A program made the translations under genes and the position numbers. This document shows, one piece after another, positions 17,205 through 26,114 of a DNA stretch of 63,084 bases; position 1 is the stretch's first letter, and every line of letters starts with the position of its first letter. The stretch comes from a virus. The notes beneath the pieces were generated by a model, which worked only from the letters and a program-made list of their open reading frames with translations, ran no database searches and was not told the origin of the DNA. The DNA is taken from positions 1 to 63,084 of the IMG/VR virus record IMGVR_UViG_3300002835_000181. One strand, written 5' to 3'.

Positions 17205-17904
17205 TAATATTTGTGTGTTCGATTTTGAAACCGATGGTTCTGATCCGTCGGTATGTAGTCCTGTTCAGCTATCTGCTGTAATTGTAGATACTCACAGATT
17301 AGAAATTATAAAAGATTCAGAGTTTAATGTATTTCTAAGGCCAGAAAGAATAGAAAATACAAAGACTCCTGATATCAGTCTCTATAATGATAGTGATATA
17401 TTAGAGTGGCATGCTAAAATTAAAAATACTACCAAAGAGAATATATTTGATTCTTGGGTAAAATATCCAGAACAAAAATATAGTTGGAATCAATTTGTTA
17501 ATTATTTGGACAATTACCACACTAATATTAGAAAATCCAAAAGTCAGTTTTCTGCTCCTATAGCTTGTGGCTATAATATTATTAGATTTGATATGAAAAT
17601 TATCAATCGTTTAAGCCAGAAATACAATAATACAAATAAAGAAAATAATACCGACTTATTTCATCCAAGAGATCAAATAGATTTAATGGCTGTTAGTTGG
17701 TTATGGTTTGAAAACATATCAGATATTAAATCATTAGCACTAGATAATCTAAGAGACTATTTAGGTATAGACAAAACTAATGCTCATGATGCAACAAAAG
17801 ATGTTAAGGACTGTGCAAATATTTTAATTAGATTTTTACGACTACATCGTAATGTAGGTTCCAAAATAAAATTTAAAGACTCATTTCTAAATTCAGCTCA
17901 ATGA
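17194..17904 (+). CDS. DnaQ-like DEDDh 3'-5' exonuclease (proofreading)
   Basis: 236 residues beginning at GTG 17194. The DEDDh motifs are visible: FDFETDG (Asp10, Glu12), CGYNIIRFDMKI (Asp), and NAHDATKDVKDC (His and final Asp). There is no clear beta-clamp motif. The gene lies between the two halves of the polymerase alpha subunit and overlaps its downstream half (ATGA at 17901-17904). It most likely supplies proofreading for that polymerase, as epsilon does in bacteria. Confidence 0.88.
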   Translation: MITNNICVFDFETDGSDPSVCSPVQLSAVIVDTHRLEIIKDSEFNVFLRPERIENTKTPDISLYNDSDILEWHAKIKNTTKENIFDSWVKYPEQKYSWNQFVNYLDNYHTNIRKSKSQFSAPIACGYNIIRFDMKIINRLSQKYNNTNKENNTDLFHPRDQIDLMAVSWLWFENISDIKSLALDNLRDYLGIDKTNAHDATKDVKDCANILIRFLRLHRNVGSKIKFKDSFLNSAQ

Positions 17905-19433
17905 TTGACTTTGAAAATATTGATCTATCGTGTCCAAAAACATGGGATCTTATTGGTAGTGGGGACACTAAGGGTGTCTTTCAATTAGAATCCAGACTTG
18001 GACAAAGTATGTCCAAAAAACTGAAACCACAAAATATTGAGCAGTTAGCTGCTCTTATTAGTATCCTAAGACCAGGATGCTTAGAAGCCGTTAGGGATGG
18101 TAAAACTGTTAGTAACCATTATATAGACAAAAAGAATAATAAAGAATCTATCGACTACTTTCATGAGTCTTTGGAATCCATTTTGTCTGAAACATTCGGG
18201 GAAATGGTTTATCAAGAACAGGCTATGCAAATTTGTCAAAAAATTGCTAGTTTCAATTTATCAGAAGCGGACATGTTGAGAAAAGCTATTGGCAAAAAAA
18301 ATCCGCAAGAAATGGCCAAGATTAAAACTTTGTTTATACAAAAAAGCAAAGAGACTAATATGGTTAATGAGTCAGAAGCAGAGCAGATATTTAGTTGGAT
18401 AGAAAAAAGTCAAAGATACTCTTTTAATAAGAGTCATGCTATTAGTTATGCTCTTAATGCTTATGTATCAGCATATGCAAAAGCTCATTTTCCACTTCAA
18501 TTTTTTACATCTTATTTAAGGTTCGCAAAAGATAAAATCGACCCCATGAGAGAAATCAACGATCTTGGAAATAATGCTATTGAACATAATATTAGAATAT
18601 ACAGACCCGATTTCACCAAAATGAATAAAGAGTTTGAATTAATTGATGATATAATTTATTTTGGTTTTACAAATATAAAGGGTGTTGGAGAGTCTGTATT
18701 TAATAAAATTAAGGATATAATCCAAAACAATAATCTGGAAATATCTAACATGTGCCTAAACGAGATATTATTCTGGATTCTGGATAAAATCAATTCAACA
18801 GCAGCTAAAAATTTAATATCTGTTGGAGCATTTGATTATTTGAAAATTTCTAGAAAAAAAATCCTATTTTACTTAGACACAATATCACATCTGAGCAATA
18901 GAGAAAAAGAAATAATTATTAATAATATAGATCTAAACTCAACACTAATTGATATTTTACATAAGGTCAAAGATAGTACAAATAAAAGAAGAAAAGAAGT
19001 TATATTATCACTGATCAATGCTTTAGAAGCGCCCGCATATAGCTTGGATGATAATTATGAATGGATAGCAAATACTGAAAAACAACTATTAGGAATAGCG
19101 ATTACCTGTTCTATTATAGACGCCAGAAATACAGAAGCGGCTAATTGTGACTGTCAAAGGCTCAACAGAGACAGAGTGTTACCTAAAAATATTCTAATAG
19201 CATCAGAAATAGCTAATATTAATATTGTAAAAACAAAAAAGGGAAAAAACCCTGGTCAAGAAATGGCATTTATAAAAATAAGCGATGGAACAGGTTCTGC
19301 TGATATTATTGTATTTCCAAAAGAATTTGATAACATAAGAAATATCTTATATGAAGGGAATACTGTAATGTTTAGTTTGGAACAATCAAAAAATAAAGAC
19401 TCAATTTTTGTAAAGAAGTGTTGGCAAATCTAG
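17901..19433 (+). CDS. dnaE: DNA polymerase III alpha subunit, C-terminal half (fingers, HhH, OB)
   Basis: 510 residues starting at the normal DnaE position just after the palm: PKTWDLIGSGDTKGVFQLES. It continues with GEMVYQEQAMQI, ADMLRKAIGKK and SFNKSHAISYALNAYVSAY (fingers and nucleotide-binding residues). A helix-hairpin-helix segment (YFGFTNIKGVGESVFNKI) and an OB domain (MAFIKISDGTGSADIIVFP) follow. It has no catalytic Asp of its own and must pair with the 15154-17028 product. No intein sequence is present at either edge. Confidence 0.9.
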   Translation: MIDFENIDLSCPKTWDLIGSGDTKGVFQLESRLGQSMSKKLKPQNIEQLAALISILRPGCLEAVRDGKTVSNHYIDKKNNKESIDYFHESLESILSETFGEMVYQEQAMQICQKIASFNLSEADMLRKAIGKKNPQEMAKIKTLFIQKSKETNMVNESEAEQIFSWIEKSQRYSFNKSHAISYALNAYVSAYAKAHFPLQFFTSYLRFAKDKIDPMREINDLGNNAIEHNIRIYRPDFTKMNKEFELIDDIIYFGFTNIKGVGESVFNKIKDIIQNNNLEISNMCLNEILFWILDKINSTAAKNLISVGAFDYLKISRKKILFYLDTISHLSNREKEIIINNIDLNSTLIDILHKVKDSTNKRRKEVILSLINALEAPAYSLDDNYEWIANTEKQLLGIAITCSIIDARNTEAANCDCQRLNRDRVLPKNILIASEIANINIVKTKKGKNPGQEMAFIKISDGTGSADIIVFPKEFDNIRNILYEGNTVMFSLEQSKNKDSIFVKKCWQI

Positions 19434-19462
19434 TTGACACCTCATGGTCTGTGGCTACTATA
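19434..19462 (+). promoter_or_regulatory. Promoter for the SSB gene
   Basis: A perfect TTGACA (19434-19439), a 17-base spacer, then TACTAT (19457-19462) as -10. A long run AAAAAGGAG stands before the ATG at 19500. It directly follows the polymerase stop, so SSB can be made at higher level than the rest of the operon. Confidence 0.6.
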
Positions 19463-19499
19463 TCTATAGAGTTGGTTTTACTTCAAAAAGGAGATATTT

Positions 19500-19877
19500 A
19501 TGAATCTTGTTATTTTGCGTGGAAATTTGGCTCGTGATCCGGAACTCAGAACTGTTAATGCTAGCAACAAGTCAACATCTGTTGTTAATTTTACAGTAGC
19601 AACTTCTAGAGAGTTTACTAAACAAAACGGTGACACTGATAAAATTACTACTTTTGTTCAGTGTGAGGCTTGGGACAGTGGTGCCGAAGCAATTGCCGAT
19701 ACTCTGAAGAAGGGTGATCTTGTAATGGTTGAAGGATCTTTACGAAATGACTCGTGGGAAAAGGATGGAGTAAAGCACTCTACTTTAAAGGTTAGAGTAA
19801 ATAATTTTGCTAAGTTAAATCGTGGTAATGGTAAGAAGAAAGATAAGGAACCAGCAGAAGTCGTTACTGCATTCTGA
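19500..19877 (+). CDS. ssb: Single-stranded DNA-binding protein
   Basis: 125 residues of the bacterial SSB family with one OB fold: MNLVILRGNLARDPELR, TSVVNFTVATSREF, FVQCEAWDSGAEAIADTLKKGDLVMVEGSL. The C-terminus is short and ends PAEVVTAF. It keeps an acidic and Phe-ending tip but not the usual DDDIPF. It coats ssDNA at the fork. Own promoter upstream and terminator downstream. Confidence 0.95.
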   Translation: MNLVILRGNLARDPELRTVNASNKSTSVVNFTVATSREFTKQNGDTDKITTFVQCEAWDSGAEAIADTLKKGDLVMVEGSLRNDSWEKDGVKHSTLKVRVNNFAKLNRGNGKKKDKEPAEVVTAF

Positions 19878-19890
19878 AATTATCTAAGTA

Positions 19891-19925
19891 CAAAAGATCC
19901 TCGCTAGGACGGCGGGGATTTTTTG
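19891..19925 (+). terminator. Rho-independent terminator after SSB
   Basis: Left arm CAAAAGATCCTCGC (19891-19904), loop of seven bases, right arm GCGGGGATTTTTTG (19912-19925). The pair forms a 14-bp stem with two G-U pairs and includes six U residues on its 3' side. Confidence 0.8.
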
Positions 19926-19946
19926 TATTATTTTCTGAAAGATTTT

Positions 19947-21578
19947 ATGAAAAAAAGAATACTTATGTGTGGAGAATCCAGCCATATTACTTCTGGATTT
20001 GGTAACTACACTAAAAATATTCTACAAAGATTACATGATACTGGCAAATACGAAATAGCAGAATTATCTTGTTATAGAGATAGTTCAGTATCAAAAACAG
20101 AACCTTGGACAGTATATCCGGCGGCCGTACCAACCAATCATCCATTATATAAAGACTATATTGGTAATGATGCTAACCAGTTTGGACAATTAGTATTTGA
20201 TTGGGTATTATTAGATTTTAAGCCTCATATTGTTTTTGATATCAGAGACTTTTGGAATTTTACATATCAAGAAACATCAGTATTAAGACCTTTTTATAAT
20301 TGGATTATAGGACCAACCTACGATTCATCTCCACAAAAACTGGAAACCTTGAATCTATTTGGTAATGCTGATCTTGTATGTTTTCATACCGAATGGGCCA
20401 AGCAGGATCTGCTTAATAAATTTCATTATCCTCATCAAAATCTTGGTCCAATAGTTAATGACGCCGTAGATCATAATGTTTATAAGCCAATAGGATATAG
20501 TAAAAGATTTCATAAAATTAAATACGATATACCTCCAGATTCATTTGTTATTGGATCTGTAATGAGGAATCAAAAACGCAAACTGATTCCTGATATTTTA
20601 GAAGTATTTAGTAAATTAAGACACAACAATTTAGATAAGAATATATTATTATACTTGCACACATCTTATCCCGATGCATTAATGTGGGATCTTCCGTCTC
20701 TGCTATTAGAGTATAAAATAGCAGATAAAGTTTTACTAACACACATATGCAAAAATTGTCATAAAATTTTTCCTAGTGTTTTTCAGGGTGTTCGTTCTGT
20801 TTGTAGACATTGTAATCAAAATAGTGCATTTATAGCAAGTTTAAGAAATAGTGTATCAGAGGATCAGTTGTGCGATATATATAATTTATTTGATGTATAT
20901 GTTCAATATGCTATTTGTGAAGGTTTTGGAATTCCTCCTGTAGAAGCTGCCGCATGCAAAAATCCTATTATTAGTATAAATAGCGAGGCTATGGGAGAAG
21001 TTGGAAAAAATATCAACGCTGAATTAGTTGATGTGTGTAGAGTATTTAGAGAGCAAGAAACTAATGCTAAAAGATCATATCCAAATAATGATCATCTGTA
21101 CTCTATATTAGAACGGTATATGAATATGCCAATAAACGAATTAAATAAAATAGGCGATGGTTGTAGAAAAAAATGTCTACAAAATTATCATTGGGACAAG
21201 ACAGCAAAAACATTTGAAACCATATTTGACAGCGTAGATGTTTCATCAAAGATTCCTTGGGATGCTCCTCAGAGACAAATTAATATGTCATATAGCATTA
21301 GTGGAGTATCAGATCATAGAACTTGTATATATGATATTATAGATAATATTATTCAAGAGCCGTATCTAAAAAATACTTATTTTATTGAAGAACTAATTAG
21401 GAGTGCTAATGATGGATTTGTTCAAAATGGCACAAAACAATTTGTCTTTAATATTGAAAATTATATTAAAATATTGGAAACATATGCTAAAAATAAAGTA
21501 TCTATAGAAACTGTTAGAGTAACGGGTTCGAGTTCTTTACCAGATGCATTTAAAGATATTATTGGATATAGTAAATAA
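19947..21578 (+). CDS. Glycosyltransferase, GT-B fold, with zinc-finger-like insert
   Basis: 543 residues from ATG 19947; an in-frame TTG at 19923 lies inside the terminator and is rejected. The start KKRILMCGESSHITSGFGNY is a sugar-nucleotide GT-B N-terminus, and YAICEGFGIPPVEAAACKNPII is the family-4 donor-binding motif. An unusual insert with two Cys pairs (HICKNCHKIF...SVCRHCNQN) lies between them. A C-terminal helical extension of about 120 residues follows. It likely transfers a sugar to a phage or host target. It begins the sugar cluster. Confidence 0.8.
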   Translation: MKKRILMCGESSHITSGFGNYTKNILQRLHDTGKYEIAELSCYRDSSVSKTEPWTVYPAAVPTNHPLYKDYIGNDANQFGQLVFDWVLLDFKPHIVFDIRDFWNFTYQETSVLRPFYNWIIGPTYDSSPQKLETLNLFGNADLVCFHTEWAKQDLLNKFHYPHQNLGPIVNDAVDHNVYKPIGYSKRFHKIKYDIPPDSFVIGSVMRNQKRKLIPDILEVFSKLRHNNLDKNILLYLHTSYPDALMWDLPSLLLEYKIADKVLLTHICKNCHKIFPSVFQGVRSVCRHCNQNSAFIASLRNSVSEDQLCDIYNLFDVYVQYAICEGFGIPPVEAAACKNPIISINSEAMGEVGKNINAELVDVCRVFREQETNAKRSYPNNDHLYSILERYMNMPINELNKIGDGCRKKCLQNYHWDKTAKTFETIFDSVDVSSKIPWDAPQRQINMSYSISGVSDHRTCIYDIIDNIIQEPYLKNTYFIEELIRSANDGFVQNGTKQFVFNIENYIKILETYAKNKVSIETVRVTGSSSLPDAFKDIIGYSK

Positions 21579-22681
21579 TGAAAAATATTTTATATATCGG
21601 TCAATATTATGATAACAATGGACTAGGGGCATCCTGTAAAAGATATATACAGTATTTATCTAATAATCCAAAATATAATTTAGCTATCAGACCAATATAT
21701 GTTACACAAAATTTAATTGCTAAACAAACAAGTACTGATACATACAAAGAATATGAAGTCAATACATTTAAAACATATGACACTTTAATACAACACATAC
21801 TACCAGAGTATATTGAATATAATAGTAATTTTGGTAAAAATATAGCCATTACTGATATTGAAACTTTGAATATCAAACACTCTGGATGGATAGATAAATT
21901 AAATTTGATGGACGAAGTATGGACAGGTTCACAATTTTCTGCTAACAGTTTAATTTCTAGCGGATTAACAGCCCCAATAAAAATTATACCAGAACCATAT
22001 AATCTACAAACATATAGCAATAAAAGGGATGGTTTTTTCGGTTATCATGAGAATCCATTTATATTCTATACCATAGGTCAATATACTGAGAAAAAAAATA
22101 TTAAAAGTATAATTATGGCTTATTTATTAGAATTTAATAAACAAGACAATGTAAAGCTATTTATTAAGACATATGATCACAGAAAAACCAACGAAGATCT
22201 AGAGCATATTGTTAAATATGATATGTCTAATATTAAAAATATTATTAGAAAACCTAATGATCATTATCCAGATGTTGACGTGTTGTGTGGATATTTGTCT
22301 GATAATGATATAATAAGACTCCATCAATCCTGCGATTGTTATATTAATTTTGCTAGAGCAGATAGCTTTGGCGATAACTCTATAGAGGCTGCTCTATGCA
22401 ACAGTGTGGTTATTAATACTAAAAATATAGGATCTAATACATATTTTAATTCTACTAACGCTTTAATGATTAATAGTACAGAAGTTCCCGTATTATGTTC
22501 AAATACTATGATTAAGAATATTTTTACAATGTACGAGAAATGGCTTGAGCCATCTATTAATGAGCTAAGAACTAATATGCGTAAAGCATATAATCTATCA
22601 TTAACACAAAAACAAGAATTACAACAAGCATTTGATAAAGAAATTTTTTCATATAAATTTATAGAAAAGCTAATACCATGA
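21578..22681 (+). CDS. Glycosyltransferase, GT-B fold
   Basis: 367 residues; the ATG overlaps the preceding stop by one base. The N-terminus KNILYIGQYYDNNGLGASCKRYIQ is a GT-B opening. FIFYTIGQYTEKKNIKSIIMAYLLEF and the donor-site region CDCYINFARADSFGDNSIEAALCNS place it in the family-4 group. The EX7E-type motif is altered: D.FG...IEA replaces E.FG...lEA. It probably works with its upstream neighbour on the same glycan. Confidence 0.75.
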   Translation: MKNILYIGQYYDNNGLGASCKRYIQYLSNNPKYNLAIRPIYVTQNLIAKQTSTDTYKEYEVNTFKTYDTLIQHILPEYIEYNSNFGKNIAITDIETLNIKHSGWIDKLNLMDEVWTGSQFSANSLISSGLTAPIKIIPEPYNLQTYSNKRDGFFGYHENPFIFYTIGQYTEKKNIKSIIMAYLLEFNKQDNVKLFIKTYDHRKTNEDLEHIVKYDMSNIKNIIRKPNDHYPDVDVLCGYLSDNDIIRLHQSCDCYINFARADSFGDNSIEAALCNSVVINTKNIGSNTYFNSTNALMINSTEVPVLCSNTMIKNIFTMYEKWLEPSINELRTNMRKAYNLSLTQKQELQQAFDKEIFSYKFIEKLIP

Positions 22682-23139
22682 TAGTATCATCTATTCTATA
22701 TAGAGAACAACTCAAAATTACAGATAAAATTAAGGTTTTATGGACACCAATTAATACTGAATTCGAAGATTTTATTAAATCTGCCGGATGCGAATTAGTG
22801 AATTTTTCCCAGCTATATTATGGCGATAATATTCCAAACTTAATTATTTGTAATAATAAAATAGAATTCCATAATGACTGTGCTAGCTTATCTAGAAAAT
22901 TACACTTACCAGTATTATTAATTGATCATACGATTAAAAATCCATTGTATGATAATGAAAAAATAAAACAAATGAATCACTTCCCATGTATGCATCATAT
23001 ATGTATTAGTAAAAAGGTGAGCGACTCGTGGGATCTAAAAGACGTTCAGATATTATCTTATAATTCTAAAGATGAGGATAACATAAAAATATGGCAGAAT
23101 CTACTGTTCCAAATAACGAAAAAGATGTTCAAGATTTAA
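22678..23139 (+). CDS. Probable glycosyltransferase N-terminal-type domain
   Basis: 153 residues; ATGA overlap with the preceding gene. A Rossmann-like alternation is visible, and LPVLLIDHTIKNPLYD followed by HHICISKKVSDSWDLKD resembles the N-terminal domain of capsule-type GT-B enzymes, which often carry a 'LEHT' acceptor segment and a 'FISE.S...W' segment. The donor-binding half is missing, so it is either a lone domain or works with a partner. Assignment is tentative. Confidence 0.45.
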   Translation: MIVSSILYREQLKITDKIKVLWTPINTEFEDFIKSAGCELVNFSQLYYGDNIPNLIICNNKIEFHNDCASLSRKLHLPVLLIDHTIKNPLYDNEKIKQMNHFPCMHHICISKKVSDSWDLKDVQILSYNSKDEDNIKIWQNLLFQITKKMFKI

Positions 23140-23555
23140 ATAATAAAAAACTATTCCTGCATCTTATTAAGCCAGATTTTATCTCTGTGGGCAGCGAATA
23201 TGAATCAGTAACTAATATAGATACGATTCCTGATAATAGTTGTAATGAAATTATTATTAATGATTTATTAGATTACTTATCATATAATGAAAGTACTAAT
23301 ATATTAGATCTTTTAATTAATAAACTATGTACAAATGGTAGTATTATTATACAGTCTGTTGATTTATACCAATTAGCAACAGCGGTAACATTTAACGATA
23401 TAGATTTGGACACAACCAAAATAGTATTATACCAAAATAAAAAAGCCATATATACCTTGTATGATATAGAATCTGAACTAAAAAATAGAAAGCTAAATAT
23501 TGTAGAAAAAAAATATATAAACATATTTGAATACTATATCAAAGCCACAAAATGA
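23091..23555 (+). CDS. Degenerate SAM-methyltransferase-like protein
   Basis: 154 residues, overlapping the previous gene by 49 bases in another frame. The middle, NEIIINDLLDYLSYNESTN and LINKLCTNGSIIIQSVD, matches strands 4-5 of a class I methyltransferase (the 'v...dvLeHl....l..l.r.LkpgG.l.i' pattern). The N-terminal SAM-binding GxGxG loop is not evident. It may be a degenerate methyltransferase used as a scaffold, or have a divergent cofactor site. Confidence 0.45.
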   Translation: MAESTVPNNEKDVQDLNNKKLFLHLIKPDFISVGSEYESVTNIDTIPDNSCNEIIINDLLDYLSYNESTNILDLLINKLCTNGSIIIQSVDLYQLATAVTFNDIDLDTTKIVLYQNKKAIYTLYDIESELKNRKLNIVEKKYINIFEYYIKATK

Positions 23556-24247
23556 TTAAAGAATGCTCAGTAATATTACTTGACACGTTACCAGATAAAA
23601 AAATTAAATCTTTAGGTAATAGATGTTTAATTCAGCTTAAAAAGAATACTAATATTCTAGATTATCATATATCTATTTTAAATAAAATATTTTATAATCC
23701 AGAAATTATACTTTCTTGTGGATTTGAAAATAAAAAAATAAAGAAATATTTATCTAATAAAAAATATACTAATATTAAGTATTTAGAATATGATATGAAT
23801 GATACGTCCAATATTGGTGCTTGCCTTAAGGAGGCATTAAGAATGGTTAAGGGTTCTAGAAATTATTTGATTATGAACACAAATCATATATTACATAGTT
23901 TTGCTATTAATAAAATTAAAGAAGCCTTATCATATAATAATTCTTTTATTATGCATAATAGTAGTAAGGGTGATATTGGGGTTATAATAAATAATGATCG
24001 TTTAATTAATTGCTATTATGATTTACCTAATAGTCTATATGATATTCTGTATATTAATAAAAAAGACTTTGATATATTTAATGAACAAACTTATGATATT
24101 AGTAAATTATATCTATTTGAGATTATCAATTATTATATAGAAAGAGGTATGGAGTTAAGACCCATCCGAATAAATAATAAAGCGATTACCGTTATCAATA
24201 ATATGCAAAATATAGAAAGAGTAAAAAATCAATTATGTTTGAGATAG
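23552..24247 (+). CDS. Sugar nucleotidyltransferase-like (GT-A) protein
   Basis: 231 residues; ATGA overlap with the previous gene. The opening KECSVILLDTLPDKKIKSLGNRCLIQLKKNTNILDYHIS follows the pattern of NTP-transferase enzymes (a signature loop, then 'P K .L .l .gk .iLd y .i'). YLIMNTNHILHS takes the place of the usual 'DGD' metal motif. It probably activates a sugar, or is a divergent member used for recognition. Confidence 0.5.
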   Translation: MIKECSVILLDTLPDKKIKSLGNRCLIQLKKNTNILDYHISILNKIFYNPEIILSCGFENKKIKKYLSNKKYTNIKYLEYDMNDTSNIGACLKEALRMVKGSRNYLIMNTNHILHSFAINKIKEALSYNNSFIMHNSSKGDIGVIINNDRLINCYYDLPNSLYDILYINKKDFDIFNEQTYDISKLYLFEIINYYIERGMELRPIRINNKAITVINNMQNIERVKNQLCLR

Positions 24248-24606
24248 CATTATTTAGTCATAAATTAAACAATACTGACTCTTTAGCATTAAAGATTTAT
24301 GAACAACTATATGCTAATGAATTGCTGCTTCATCCTGTAATATATACTGATCATAATAGCGCTCCTATTACAAAAAATATACCTATATTTTCAACACTAT
24401 ATTTAAGACATTGTTTTTATAATTATTATATTCTGGTATATCATACTGATCTAAAATATGTTCCTAAGGATAAACTTGATAGATGTATGGTAATATATGA
24501 TTCAGATGAGGCGATTGGCTCTAATGAATCATATTTGAATATTAGATGGACAAATCTAATTGATGCTATTAATAGTATAAAGGATAAATTAAATGAAAAA
24601 GTATAA
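24235..24606 (+). CDS. Hypothetical protein of the sugar cluster (123 aa)
   Basis: 123 residues, overlapping both neighbours by about 13 bases. It has Rossmann-like alternation (FEIALFSHKLNNTDSLALKIYEQLYANELLLHPVIYTD...YYILVYHTDL) and a compact acidic end (MVIYDSDEAIGSN). It may be a glycan-enzyme accessory domain. No specific family is recognised. Confidence 0.45.
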   Translation: MFEIALFSHKLNNTDSLALKIYEQLYANELLLHPVIYTDHNSAPITKNIPIFSTLYLRHCFYNYYILVYHTDLKYVPKDKLDRCMVIYDSDEAIGSNESYLNIRWTNLIDAINSIKDKLNEKV

Positions 24607-25384
24607 TGAATATACAGATAATGAAAAAAAACAACTGATTAAAAAATTCTATACAAATGAGAATAAAAGTTTTCAAGATATCGCTTTATTGCTAAATACA
24701 TATCCTAATAAAATTCGTAGAGATGCTATTAAATTTGAAATTAAAATTAGAGACAAAAGTGCAGCACAAAAAAACGCATTGAATACAGGAAAGCATTGTC
24801 ATCCGACCAAAGGTAAATCTAGACCAGAAAGCGTAAAAAACAAGATTGGTCAAGGTGTGATGGTGTCGTGGGAGAGTTTATCTGATCAAGAACTTAAAAA
24901 AAGAAAAAATAAAGCTAAAGATAATTGGGATCAGTTAAGTGACGATGAAAAAGCAAATATGTTACAAAAAGCTAATGAAGCAGTTAGATCTGCTAGTAAA
25001 ACAGGATCCAAATTAGAAAAATTTTTAGCACAAAAACTTATTGGTGACGGATATAAGATACAATTTCATCAAGAACAAACTTTGGTAAATACCAAATTGC
25101 AAATTGATATTGTGATACCTAGTATTAATGTGGCTATAGAAGTTGATGGGCCATCACATTTCTCTCCTGTGTGGGGTGACGATTCGTTGAAAAGAAATAT
25201 AAAATATGATGAAAAAAAGACAGGATTAATTCTTGGTAAAGGATTCTATCTAATCAGAATTAAACAAACAAAGGACTATTCTGTGTCTAGATCAAACTTA
25301 ATATATGATAAATTAATTCATATATTAGATGATATAAAAACTAATAATGTAAAAAATAAGATTATCTCTATTACGGACTATTAA
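24593..25384 (+). CDS. HTH + Vsr-like nuclease, homing-endonuclease-like
   Basis: 263 residues. It has an N-terminal HTH (YTNENKSFQDIALLLNTYPNKI), then a NUMOD-like stretch (HPTKGKSRPESVKNKIGQG) as in free-standing homing endonucleases. A Vsr/PD-(D/E)XK domain (LEKFLAQKL, HQEQTLVN, LQIDIVIPSINVAIEVDGPSHF) follows. The ATG overlaps the previous gene. It is likely a selfish nuclease of the Vsr-related type. No intron-like break is visible nearby. Confidence 0.65.
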   Translation: MKKYNEYTDNEKKQLIKKFYTNENKSFQDIALLLNTYPNKIRRDAIKFEIKIRDKSAAQKNALNTGKHCHPTKGKSRPESVKNKIGQGVMVSWESLSDQELKKRKNKAKDNWDQLSDDEKANMLQKANEAVRSASKTGSKLEKFLAQKLIGDGYKIQFHQEQTLVNTKLQIDIVIPSINVAIEVDGPSHFSPVWGDDSLKRNIKYDEKKTGLILGKGFYLIRIKQTKDYSVSRSNLIYDKLIHILDDIKTNNVKNKIISITDY

Positions 25385-25401
25385 TAAAAAGGAAAAAGTA
25401 T

Positions 25402-26112
25402 ATGGCTAAAGAAAAGAAGACTGATTGTGATACCAAAACCAACAAGGTTGATACTAATAGTTTAGAATGGAATGATTATGTATTAGGACTATTATCTGAT
25501 GATGAAAAAATAGATGGTAATCCTACTACTGATGGATTAAGACGAATTTTTGAAATTGCTCTAAATTGTACGGTGGTTGAATCTTTGAGTCAGGTTGTGC
25601 AGAGTCCTGATCCTAATAATGAGAAAAGAGCCACCGTGGTTCATACTATAGCGTATTATTTAAATATCGAGGGGTCAGACAAGGTCAATCTAAATATAAA
25701 GAAAATTGTGAGTGGAGCGGCAGATGTTTATTGGGGAAATTGTGACAAAATCTATCGCAATCATCCTGTAGCAGTGGCCGAAACACGAGCAGAAGGACGA
25801 GCACTAAGAAGAGGCTTAAAATTAAGAAAAGTGGTTGCTGCTGAAGAATTGGCCCAAAATATTGAGGATGATCCTGATGGTCATAGTGTTAATAAGATTA
25901 GTGAACAACAAATTAATTTTATTGATGTTATGGCTAAAAGAAGCAATATTAATATTAAACAATTATTGCTTGATTTATCATTAAATACAGCTAATATAAA
26001 AAGTATTAGTCACGATGCCGCTGTTGGCATCATACGAGAACTGTCAAAGTATCAACAAAGTTTAAATGATATTCCATCTAAATTAGTTGGTTATGATAAT
26101 GAATGGAGATAA
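25402..26112 (+). CDS. Rad52/Sak-like single-strand annealing protein
   Basis: 236 residues. The core PTTDGLRRIFEIALNCTVVES, ADVYWGNCD and HPVAVAETRAEGRALRRGLKL resembles Rad52-type phage annealing proteins, where a 'VAETRA.GRALR' helix is conserved. A separate C-terminal helical domain (ISEQQINFIDVMAKRS...AAVGIIRELSKYQQ) may contact SSB. An AAGGA Shine-Dalgarno precedes the ATG. It would anneal single strands during recombination-dependent replication with SSB and the RecA-like protein. Family assignment is moderate. Confidence 0.5.
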   Translation: MAKEKKTDCDTKTNKVDTNSLEWNDYVLGLLSDDEKIDGNPTTDGLRRIFEIALNCTVVESLSQVVQSPDPNNEKRATVVHTIAYYLNIEGSDKVNLNIKKIVSGAADVYWGNCDKIYRNHPVAVAETRAEGRALRRGLKLRKVVAAEELAQNIEDDPDGHSVNKISEQQINFIDVMAKRSNINIKQLLLDLSLNTANIKSISHDAAVGIIRELSKYQQSLNDIPSKLVGYDNEWR

Positions 26113-26114
26113 TT

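Noticed and set aside
17025-17904. Split intein joining the two DnaE halves
   Set aside because: Neither edge has intein blocks (no Cys-led block A after the N-half, no HN-Cys before the C-half). The SFNKSH site used by split DnaE inteins is intact within the C-half.
19923-19946. TTG start for the first glycosyltransferase
   Set aside because: Lies inside the SSB terminator; ATG 19947 gives a standard GT-B N-terminus.
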